DNA of 14,554 nt from JBKHYJ01 sp046565505. Its GTDB lineage: Bacteria > Acidobacteriota > Blastocatellia > UBA7656. The notes beneath the pieces are model-generated. The model made no database searches. It was not told the origin of the DNA and worked only from the letters and a program-made list of their open reading frames with translations. Both the position numbers and the translations under genes were made by a program. Position 1 is the stretch's first letter. The number at the start of each line of letters is the position of its first letter. Positions 1 to 6,309 of this stretch are shown here, piece after piece. Location of the stretch: the NCBI GenBank assembly GCA_046565505.1, contig JBKHYJ010000047.1, positions 1 through 14,554 on the forward strand, given 5' to 3'.

Positions 1-2
1 CG

Positions 3-3000
3 GGTGAGGTGAAGGAGTACGTGAGGGGGAGGGTGCCTGAGTACATGGTGCCCGGGGTGGTGGTGAAGATGGGGAGGCTGCCGCAGACGGCCAATGGTAA
101 GGTGGACCGCAAGGCCCTGCCCGACCCCGATCTCAGCGCCTCGAATGATGAGCCTTACGTTGCGCCTCGGAACCCTGTCGAAGAAATCGTTGCAGGGATC
201 TTCAGGGATGTTTTAAAGCTGAAGCAGGTCGGCGCTCTTGATAATTTCTTTAATGCGGGCGGCAATTCGCTTCTCGCTACGCAGGCCGTGTCGAGAATTC
301 AGAAAGCCTTCGGCATAGATTTCCCGCTTCGGAGGATTTTCGACTCTCCCAGCGTAGAGAGCATTGCCCAGGTGGTCGAAGCATCACGCGACGCGCAGCA
401 GGGCATTACCCTCCCGCCCATCCGCCCGGTGCCGAGGGACGGGGAGCTTCCGCTATCTTTCGCGCAGCAGCGGCTGTGGTTCATAGACCAGCTAGACCCT
501 AATTCCTATGCCTACAACATGCCAGGAGCCTTGAAGCTCAGCGGGCCGCTGGACGTGAGGGCGCTCGGGCTTAGCCTCAATGAGATCCTGCGGCGGCATG
601 AAGCCCTGCGCACGACCTTTAAGTTCGTGAAGGGCCGCCCCATCCAAAGCATAGAGGAAGATTCCACACTCGATTTGGAAGTTATAGATATCAGCAACCT
701 TGACGACCAGGGCAAGGAAACCTACGTGTCGGAGGAAGGGTTCAGAGAGGCGCGCAAGCCCTTTAACATAGCCGCGGGGCCGCTGCTGCGAGCGCGCCTC
801 GCCCGCCTCGCTGACGATCGGCATGTTTTATTCATCACGATGCATCACATAGTATCTGATGGCTGGTCGCTCGACATATTCCTGCGAGAGATCGTACAGC
901 TCTACGAAGCATTTTCGAGCGGCAAGCCGTCGCCGCTGCCCGAGTTGCCGATTCAGTACGGAGATTTTGCCGTCTGGCAGAAACAAGCGCTGCAAGGCGA
1001 AGTGCTCGAATCGCTGCTCGCCTACTGGAAGGATAAGCTGAGCGGCGACCTCCCCGTGCTGCAACTGCCGGCCGACAGGCCCCGCCCGGCCGTCCCCTCA
1101 GTCGAGGGCGATAAGCAGGCCATCACCCTTTCGGAAGACCTGAGCGCGGCGATTAAATCCCTGAGCCGCCGCGAGGGGGTCACTTTGTTCATGACTCTGA
1201 CGGCCGCCTTCAAGGCCCTGCTCTACAGGTACGTGGGGGAAGAGGACATAGTCCTGGGCACGCCCATCGCTAACCGCAACCACGCCGAGACCGAAGGCCT
1301 GATAGGCTTCTTCGTCAACACGTTGATACTGCGCGACAACCTTGCGGGCCGCATGAGCTTCCGCGAGCTTCTGCGCCGCGTGCGCGAGACGGCGATGGAT
1401 GCCTACGCGCACCAGGATTTGCCATTTGAAAAATTGGTGGACGAATTGCAGCCGGGTCGTGACACTAGCAGGAACCCGCTATTCCAGGCGATGATCGTGC
1501 TGCAAGACGCCCCAATGCCCGAGTTTGACATTTCCGGTCTGACCATGTCGCCGGTCGAAGTCGGCGGGGTGACGACGAAATTCATCGACCTGGTTCTCAG
1601 CGTGGTCGATACGAATGACGGGTTGATCGCTTCGTTTGAATACAGCACGGACTTGTTTGAAGCGAGAACCATCGCGCGCATGCTTGGGCACTTTGAAACC
1701 CTGCTCAGAGGCGTAGTGGCCGACGCTGACGCGCGGCTCTCGGACTTGCCGATACTGACTGATGCCGAGCGCGAACAAATACTTGTCGGTTGGAATGACA
1801 CGGACGTGGATTATCCGTTCGAGATGTGTATGCACCAGCTCATGGAGATCAACGCGGAGAAGTCGCCCGACGCGCTCGCCGTCATCTCCGAAGAAGAGCA
1901 GGTTACCTACAAAGAGCTGAACGAGCGGGCCAACCAGGTGGGGCACTACCTCAGGTCAATGGGCGTAGGGCCCGAGGTGCTCGTCGGGATATGCGCGGAG
2001 CGTTCGGTGGATTTGATCGTCGGGATGCTGGGGATTCTGAAGGCGGGGGGCGCTTACGTCCCGCTCGACCCGGAGTACCCGAAAGACAGGCTGGCCTCTA
2101 TGCTCGAAGACGCGCAGGTCCCGATCCTTATCACGCAGGAGCGCCTGCTGGAGCGGTTGCCCGAAAACCCCGCGGACGTAGTTTGCATCGACAGAGATTG
2201 GCCGCGGATCTCTCAGGAGAGCACGGCCAACGTCGAGAGCGGGGTCGTCGCCGATAATCTCGCATTCGTCCTCTACACGTCGGGCTCCACGGGCAGGCCG
2301 AAGGGCGTGATGATCTTTCATAGGGCCGCATGCAATCACATATTCTGGATACAGCATCGCCACCCGATGTATGAGTCCGACCGCATGCCGTTGAAGTATT
2401 CGATCTGCTTCGACGCGTCGGTTTTTGAGATCTTTTACACGCTCTACGCGGGCGCGGGCCTGGTCCTTGCGCGCCAGGGGATGCAGCAGGACCTGGTTTA
2501 CCTCGTCAGCCTGATGGAGAAACACAAGATCACCATCCTTGATCTCGTGGGCGCGCAGCTACAGGTGCTGATGGACGACGAGAGGTTCTTGAAGTGCGAC
2601 TGGCTCAGGCGTGTCAGTTGCGGCAACGACGCCATGCTGGCCGAGGTCAAGGAACGGTACTTCCGCGAGATGGGCAAGGAGCTAATACACTTTTACGGCC
2701 CGTGCGAAGCCAGCATCGGGTCAACCTGGATGATCTGCGAGCCCGGCGGCGATCATCAGGTGGTGTCTATCGGGCGGCCGATCTCAAACACGCAGGTCCA
2801 TGTTGTTGACCCCAACATGCAGCCCGTGCCGGTCGGGATAGTGGGCGAGATAGTCATCGGCGGCATCGGAGTGACGCGAGGTTACTTGCGCCGCCCGGAC
2901 CTGACCGCGGACAAATTCATACCCAACCCGTTCACCAAAATACCCGGCGACAGGCTTTATAAGACAGGCGACCTCGCCCGCTACCGCCCCGACGGCACTC

Positions 3001-3422
3001 TTGAATTTGCCGGCCGCATAGACCATCAGGTGAAGATTCGCGGTTTCCGCATCGAGCTGGGCGACATAGAAGCGGTAATAAAAGATTACCCCTCCGTGCA
3101 GGAGGCGCTCGTCCTCGCCAGGAGCGAAGACGAATTCGCCACGCAGCAGCCTGGCAAATTGGTGGACGTGTCGAACGGTGAAGTTGACCCGCAGTCGCTC
3201 GCCGAACATCTTGCTTTACTCGGGGCGGGGGGCGCCGATGACCTGATCGCAGGCGTGGAGGCGCTCTCTGAAGAGGAAGCCCTCTTACTGCTGTCCAACG
3301 AGGGCCAACTGTCGCGTGACGCCGGGGGCCCCAACGGCAAGGGCCTGGCGAATATGCCGGTTTCGATCCCGCCCGGCGACGACGATCTGATTAAGTCATC
3401 GCAAGAACCTCAATTGACTTGA
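3..3422 (+). CDS. NRPS, 3' portion: (A end)-PCP-C-A with split A domain
   Basis: The frame is open to the left edge, so the true start lies upstream; residues here are counted from the GTG codon at 9. The visible order is: the end of an A domain (LPQTANGKVDRKALP, motif A10); a PCP with phosphopantetheine serine in GGNS (Ser87); a complete C domain, about 145-590, with HHIVSDG at 279-285, GFFVNTL and RDTSRNPLFQ; and an A domain from about 605. That A domain has A3 YTSGSTGRPKG (756-766), A4 FDAS (801-804), A5 FYGPCEAS, A7 YKTGDLARY (Asp988) and A8 GRIDHQVKIRGFR. After about residue 1038 the homology stops. A roughly 97-residue tail with an acidic helix (LSEEEALLLL) follows, and motifs A9 and A10 and a PCP are absent. 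By family knowledge this protein would add and select one amino acid but lacks the A10 lysine and the carrier for its last module. Both are encoded by the next gene. By-eye specificity residues are D802 A803 F806 D845 S870 G872 F895 I903 G904, with no match I recognise. Function as NRPS is certain; the substrate is unknown. Confidence 0.95.
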   Translation, partial: GEVKEYVRGRVPEYMVPGVVVKMGRLPQTANGKVDRKALPDPDLSASNDEPYVAPRNPVEEIVAGIFRDVLKLKQVGALDNFFNAGGNSLLATQAVSRIQKAFGIDFPLRRIFDSPSVESIAQVVEASRDAQQGITLPPIRPVPRDGELPLSFAQQRLWFIDQLDPNSYAYNMPGALKLSGPLDVRALGLSLNEILRRHEALRTTFKFVKGRPIQSIEEDSTLDLEVIDISNLDDQGKETYVSEEGFREARKPFNIAAGPLLRARLARLADDRHVLFITMHHIVSDGWSLDIFLREIVQLYEAFSSGKPSPLPELPIQYGDFAVWQKQALQGEVLESLLAYWKDKLSGDLPVLQLPADRPRPAVPSVEGDKQAITLSEDLSAAIKSLSRREGVTLFMTLTAAFKALLYRYVGEEDIVLGTPIANRNHAETEGLIGFFVNTLILRDNLAGRMSFRELLRRVRETAMDAYAHQDLPFEKLVDELQPGRDTSRNPLFQAMIVLQDAPMPEFDISGLTMSPVEVGGVTTKFIDLVLSVVDTNDGLIASFEYSTDLFEARTIARMLGHFETLLRGVVADADARLSDLPILTDAEREQILVGWNDTDVDYPFEMCMHQLMEINAEKSPDALAVISEEEQVTYKELNERANQVGHYLRSMGVGPEVLVGICAERSVDLIVGMLGILKAGGAYVPLDPEYPKDRLASMLEDAQVPILITQERLLERLPENPADVVCIDRDWPRISQESTANVESGVVADNLAFVLYTSGSTGRPKGVMIFHRAACNHIFWIQHRHPMYESDRMPLKYSICFDASVFEIFYTLYAGAGLVLARQGMQQDLVYLVSLMEKHKITILDLVGAQLQVLMDDERFLKCDWLRRVSCGNDAMLAEVKERYFREMGKELIHFYGPCEASIGSTWMICEPGGDHQVVSIGRPISNTQVHVVDPNMQPVPVGIVGEIVIGGIGVTRGYLRRPDLTADKFIPNPFTKIPGDRLYKTGDLARYRPDGTLEFAGRIDHQVKIRGFRIELGDIEAVIKDYPSVQEALVLARSEDEFATQQPGKLVDVSNGEVDPQSLAEHLALLGAGGADDLIAGVEALSEEEALLLLSNEGQLSRDAGGPNGKGLANMPVSIPPGDDDLIKSSQEPQLT
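1800..3122 (+). other. Adenylation core domain lacking its C-terminal subdomain
   Basis: This segment encodes motifs A1 to A8 of an NRPS adenylation domain with catalytic motifs intact (P-loop lysine 765, A7 Asp988, A8 hinge Asp1005, numbering from the GTG at 9). A normal A domain continues for roughly 100 more residues through A9 (LPxYMxP) and A10 (NGKxDR). Here it does not: the frame stays open but the sequence becomes unrelated. Motifs A9 and A10 reappear in the gene starting at 3634. The break falls in the A8/A9 interval, which is also a known site where methyltransferase and other auxiliary domains are inserted in interrupted A domains. Confidence 0.85.
3123..3419 (+). other. Non-adenylation C-terminal tail, possible docking element
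   Basis: About 97 codons follow motif A8 in frame and do not resemble an A-domain C-terminal subdomain. The tail is acidic and Gly/Pro-rich at its end. It contains a predicted amphipathic helix around LIAGVEALSEEEALLLL, the kind of short helix often seen at NRPS C-termini before docking to a partner. I infer a docking role. It could also be a remnant of a domain once inserted at this site. No methyltransferase motif is seen. Confidence 0.5.
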
Positions 3423-3496
3423 ACATTTTGTTGACATAAGATTCCCGCGACAGTCTCGATCAATTTCATCCGTGTGCGGACGCAGAAGATCAGGTT

Positions 3497-3520
3497 GCCG
3501 CGGGTCCGCCTCCCGCAGGC
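3497..3520 (+). other. Possible RNA hairpin between the two split-A genes
   Basis: Arms GCC+GCGGG (3497-3504) and CCCGC+GGC (3512-3520, with A3517 bulged) can form an 8-bp stem around a 7-nt loop. A weaker 5-bp stem (GCGGC 3552-3556 with GCCGC 3562-3566) lies downstream. The bases after the first stem (gatttcac) are not a T-run, so it is not a clean intrinsic terminator. It may be a processing or attenuation element, or chance pairing in GC-rich DNA. The rest of the 211-nt gap 3423-3633 holds no ORF with recognisable homology in any forward frame. Confidence 0.3.
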
Positions 3521-3633
3521 GATTTCACAGCTAGATTTACGAACGCGCAACGCGGCCTCACGCCGCTGCCCGGAAAGCCTCATCACAGCCCGAAATATGG
3601 GCGAGGTCGCAGGCCTAAGGAGAGTGTGATTCA

Positions 3634-4299
3634 ATGAGTGATCTGTATTCGCGTGTTGCCAATCTGTCCGCGACCAAGCGCGCGGTCCTTGCGCTTAGGC
3701 TCAACCGAAAGATCGCCGAGGCCGCGGCCAAGAAGCACTCGTCGAGGACGAAGCGCCTGGTCGCATACGTGATCCCGAAAGACGGTCAGGCCCCGCCCGT
3801 CAGCGAGCTGCGCAACCACCTGTCTCAGAAATTGCCAGAATATATGCTCCCTTCCGCTTATGTTTTTCTGGACGCGATACCGCTCACCTCGACGGGGAAA
3901 GTCGACCGGCGCGCGCTGCCTACGCCGTCGGAGTCTCAGCCGGAATCCGAAGCGGATTTCGTCGCGCCCCGCAACGACGTGGAGGAAGTGCTCGCCGGGA
4001 TATGGTCAGACCTGCTCGGCCGGGGGCAGATCAGCGCGACCCGCAACTTCTTCGAGGCCGGCGGCGATTCGCTTACGGCGGCACAGGTCATTTACCGCGT
4101 GCGCGACATCTTCCAGGTGGAGCTGCCCGTGCGAAAGCTCTTTGAAGCCCCCACGGTGGCCGGGCTGTCTCAGGTCTTGATCGCGAACGAGAGGAGGCCG
4201 GGGCAAACCGAAAAGATCGCCAAGGCCCTCAAGAGGGTCAGGGGGCTGTCGCCCGAAGAGACCAGGCGACTGCTTGAGGAAAAACGGAAGCGCAACTGA
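3634..4299 (+). CDS. Stand-alone A-domain C-terminal subdomain plus PCP
   Basis: The 221-aa protein begins with a charged helix (LSATKRAVLALRL, residues 11-23) like the leader helices found ahead of NRPS modules. It then goes directly into the last part of an adenylation domain: KRLVAYVIP (40-48), A9 LPEYMLP (67-73) and A10 STGKVDRRALP with the adenylation lysine at 89. A carrier domain follows, about 108-182, with FFEAGGDSL (Ser146, the phosphopantetheine site). The last 30 residues are basic and helical (LSPEETRRLLEEK), another docking-like tail. It has no A1-A8 and cannot activate an amino acid alone. It exactly complements what the preceding gene lacks, so I infer that the two proteins together form one C-A-PCP module. 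The start at 3634 is preceded by AAGGAG (3617-3622), spaced about 11 nt. GGDS-type carriers are often found before epimerase domains, but none is visible here. Domain calls are firm; assembly in trans is inference. Confidence 0.93.
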   Translation: MSDLYSRVANLSATKRAVLALRLNRKIAEAAAKKHSSRTKRLVAYVIPKDGQAPPVSELRNHLSQKLPEYMLPSAYVFLDAIPLTSTGKVDRRALPTPSESQPESEADFVAPRNDVEEVLAGIWSDLLGRGQISATRNFFEAGGDSLTAAQVIYRVRDIFQVELPVRKLFEAPTVAGLSQVLIANERRPGQTEKIAKALKRVRGLSPEETRRLLEEKRKRN

Positions 4300-4347
4300 C
4301 GCGCGACGCGGAAGGCTCCCGCGAGTCAACCCATCCCACACCGCAGC

Positions 4348-4353
4348 GAGGAA
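4348..4353 (+). promoter_or_regulatory. Ribosome binding site that fixes the folE2-family start
   Basis: GAGGAA sits 7 nt before the ATG at 4361. The frame is open further upstream to an ATG at 4274, but that start would overlap the end of the previous gene by 26 nt and add 29 residues (rich in Arg, Asn, His) unlike the family, so 4361 is preferred. Confidence 0.7.
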
Positions 4354-4360
4354 TTTTCAT

Positions 4361-5416
4361 ATGTCAGCCGAATTGGAATTAACCGAAGACTTTTCTACAG
4401 GGGCGGATTACCTCTCTATGGACCCCAACAACGCGCTCGCAAGCAAGATGGCTATTTACGTAAGACCTGGGGAGAAGTTCAGTGATGTCTTCGGCAGTTC
4501 CGGGCGCGAAGTCATCGCCGCGATGGACGAAGCCGGCGACGACATCGCCCATCAGAAGCCCGAGCACAGGCTCACGCTCGCGAGCGCGGGCGTCACCCGC
4601 ACGCAGGTGCCCGTGTCGATAGCCGACCCGCTCGAAAGCAGCTTACAAACCCTCGTCTATTGCGACGTCGTCGCCCTGACGGAAGTGCCTGCGAACAAGC
4701 GCGGCATACACATGTCGCGCATGTCGGATTGCATAGCCCGGCTGAGCGGCGTGTCGTTCCGAAGCCTGCAAGAGTATGCCAGCGCGCTCGCGGAGAAGAT
4801 CAGGCAGGGCCAGTACGGCGGGCCGACCACGATCAGCGTGAGCTGCTCCTATTCTTACCTGGAGCAGATCCCCGGCCGCACACCTGATAAAGATAAGATT
4901 TCGCTCGAAAACATAGGCCTGAGGGCCGGCTCGCGACAGACGCGGGGCGAGGACAGGCAGAGCGCGGGCATCACGCTGACGAATATCACGGCCTGCCCCT
5001 GCGTCCAGCAGACGCTCAAGCACGCCACGCTGGAAGACGCCAGGCTGCTGCCGACGCTCACGCACTCGCAGCGTTGCGAGACCTCGTTCTCCGTCGAGGA
5101 CATAACCGGCCTGCTCCCTGTGAAAGAGTTGCTCGAATCGCTCGACAGCGTCCTGGTGCGGACGCGGAACACCTTGCCGAGAGAGTACGAGGCGCTGCTT
5201 GTTTACAACGCGCACCGCTCACCCCAGTTCATGGAGGACGTCGTCCGGCAGGCCATGATGGGGGGCTACAACGTTTTGAAGGACCTCTTCCCCGAAAGCA
5301 GGCTCAGGGTGTCGAGCCGGTGCATGGAGTCCATCCATGCATTTGACATAACTTGCGAGCTGGAATTCAGCATTCGCGACCTAAGAGACCTCAACAACAG
5401 TGGGCAACAAAGATGA
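4361..5416 (+). CDS. folE2: GTP cyclohydrolase I, FolE2/MptA type
   Basis: The 351-aa protein belongs to the type IB GTP cyclohydrolase family (bacterial FolE2, archaeal MptA). The family opens the imidazole ring of GTP to give a 7,8-dihydroneopterin phosphate: the triphosphate in FolE2, a 2',3'-cyclic phosphate in MptA. Visible signatures are RGIHMSRM (114-121), ITACPCVQ (209-216, containing the metal-binding cysteine), THSQR (234-238, the family's conserved His), SPQFMEDVVR (287-296) and ESIH (323-326). ITACPC is closer to the archaeal MptA form than to the SLCPC form of many FolE2 proteins, so the exact phosphate product is uncertain. The enzyme is expected to be cytosolic and metal-dependent (Zn, Fe or Mn). 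It starts 61 nt after the A-subdomain/PCP gene and its stop codon overlaps the start of the reductase gene (ATGA at 5413-5416). That placement argues for a dedicated role in the cluster rather than general folate synthesis. No Zur-like or other operator is recognised. Confidence 0.88.
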   Translation: MSAELELTEDFSTGADYLSMDPNNALASKMAIYVRPGEKFSDVFGSSGREVIAAMDEAGDDIAHQKPEHRLTLASAGVTRTQVPVSIADPLESSLQTLVYCDVVALTEVPANKRGIHMSRMSDCIARLSGVSFRSLQEYASALAEKIRQGQYGGPTTISVSCSYSYLEQIPGRTPDKDKISLENIGLRAGSRQTRGEDRQSAGITLTNITACPCVQQTLKHATLEDARLLPTLTHSQRCETSFSVEDITGLLPVKELLESLDSVLVRTRNTLPREYEALLVYNAHRSPQFMEDVVRQAMMGGYNVLKDLFPESRLRVSSRCMESIHAFDITCELEFSIRDLRDLNNSGQQR

Positions 5417-6171
5417 AAAGAGAAAGACCTTACATCTCTCTTAACATGGCTTCGAGCATTGACGGAAAGACCACGACCTTCCAGTTAGAGAAGATACGTT
5501 TTTCCAGCAGTGAAGACCGGGAGCTGCTGGAAGACCTGCGTTCGCGAGCCGACGCGATATTGATCGGCACGCGGACCCTCGTGACCGACGACCCGCCGTT
5601 GCTCTTGCGCATCCCGAGCTTTCAACTGAAGAGGCAACTGCTCGGCAAACAGACCAAGCACCCCATAAACGTGGTCATAAGCTCCAGCCTGGACTTCCCC
5701 ATCGAGGACTCGGACTTCTTCAATTGCCCCGAGACCGAAAAGATGGTCTTCACGACCACCTGCGCGCCCAAGGAGAAGCTCGAACGGCTGCGCCGCTACG
5801 CCAGGGTGGTCCAGTTGCCGGTCGACGAGAGGGGCAAGGTGGATTTGCAATTGATGGCGAAGACCATGCTCGAGCTGGACATCAACACGCTGATGCTCGA
5901 GGGCGGCGGCAGCCTCAATTTCGAGATGCTCCGCCGCGACCTCATCGACGAGATAAACCTGACCCTGTGCCCGCTCGTCATAGGCGGGCAGACCGCCCCG
6001 ACCACGTTCGATGGCGCGGGCTTCAGCAAGGAATTCATGAAGAAGCTGAAGCTCGACAACATCCGCGCGGGGGCGGGCGGGGAATTGTTCCTCAGGTACA
6101 AGGCGCAGAACATAGGCAGCGTGACGGTCCAGCCGAGTTCCGTATTCCGCAAAGGATTTGTCGTCTGTTAG
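5413..6171 (+). CDS. RibD C-terminal/DHFR-like reductase
   Basis: The 252-aa protein matches the RibD C-terminal domain family, which has a dihydrofolate-reductase fold and uses NAD(P)H. Signatures are SLNMASSIDGK (9-19), SRADAILIGTRT (44-55) with DDPPLLLR (59-66), VVISSSLDFP, and EGGGSLNFEMLRRDLIDEI (163-181) with PLVIGG (187-192). The N-terminal deaminase domain of bifunctional RibD is absent, so it resembles stand-alone reductases (yeast Rib7-type or archaeal), which reduce the ribosyl side chain of diaminopyrimidine phosphates. Other family members reduce pterins or flavin precursors, so the substrate cannot be fixed from sequence. The ATG overlaps the upstream stop (ATGA) and has only a weak ribosome site, a sign of translational coupling with the GTP cyclohydrolase. 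The longer frame beginning at 5353 would overlap that gene by 64 nt and is rejected. I infer that both enzymes act on the same GTP-derived pathway. Family call firm, reaction open. Confidence 0.88.
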   Translation: MKRERPYISLNMASSIDGKTTTFQLEKIRFSSSEDRELLEDLRSRADAILIGTRTLVTDDPPLLLRIPSFQLKRQLLGKQTKHPINVVISSSLDFPIEDSDFFNCPETEKMVFTTTCAPKEKLERLRRYARVVQLPVDERGKVDLQLMAKTMLELDINTLMLEGGGSLNFEMLRRDLIDEINLTLCPLVIGGQTAPTTFDGAGFSKEFMKKLKLDNIRAGAGGELFLRYKAQNIGSVTVQPSSVFRKGFVVC

Positions 6172-6206
6172 AGGGTGATTCAGGTCACCGCAATTAAATA
6201 AGCGTG

Positions 6207-6228
6207 ACACCTTCCGACGCCGGGGTGT
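6207..6228 (+). other. Possible RNA hairpin upstream of the bimodular NRPS
   Basis: ACACC (6207-6211) and GGTGT (6224-6228), with CCG (6214-6216) and CGG (6221-6223) inside and a 4-nt ACGC loop, can form a short hairpin with two bulged T residues. No T-run follows, so it is not an intrinsic terminator. It lies in the 138-nt gap 6172-6309, which otherwise shows only the ribosome site GGTGGAG (6299-6305) and an isolated TTGACA at 6252-6257. Confidence 0.25.
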
Positions 6229-6309
6229 GGTGACTATTGCTTGCACAGGGGTTGACACTGCGGGCGCCCGGCGAACACCCAAGCCCATTAAGAGCACAGG
6301 TGGAGAGCG

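Noticed and set aside
3431..3459. TTGACA at 3431-3436 as a promoter for the split-A partner gene
   Set aside because: No acceptable -10 box is found at 16-18 nt spacing, and the only TA-rich hexamer is directly adjacent.
3423..3633. Simple frameshift or nonsense mutation as cause of the split A domain
   Set aside because: The forward frames across the gap hold no A9/A10 text, the downstream gene has its own start and a new N-terminal helix, and the upstream gene has about 97 extra in-frame codons unlike an A domain. A rearrangement or evolved split fits better than one point change.
3634..4299. The 221-aa protein as an ordinary stand-alone carrier protein
   Set aside because: It contains about 60 residues of A-domain C-terminal subdomain including the A10 lysine, which a free carrier protein does not have.
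4274..4360. Upstream ATG for the GTP cyclohydrolase
   Set aside because: It would overlap the preceding gene and add residues outside the family; the ATG at 4361 has a well-placed ribosome site.
6252..6290. TTGACA at 6252-6257 as a promoter for the bimodular NRPS
   Set aside because: The expected -10 position is GC-rich, and the nearest AT-rich hexamer is about 28 nt away.
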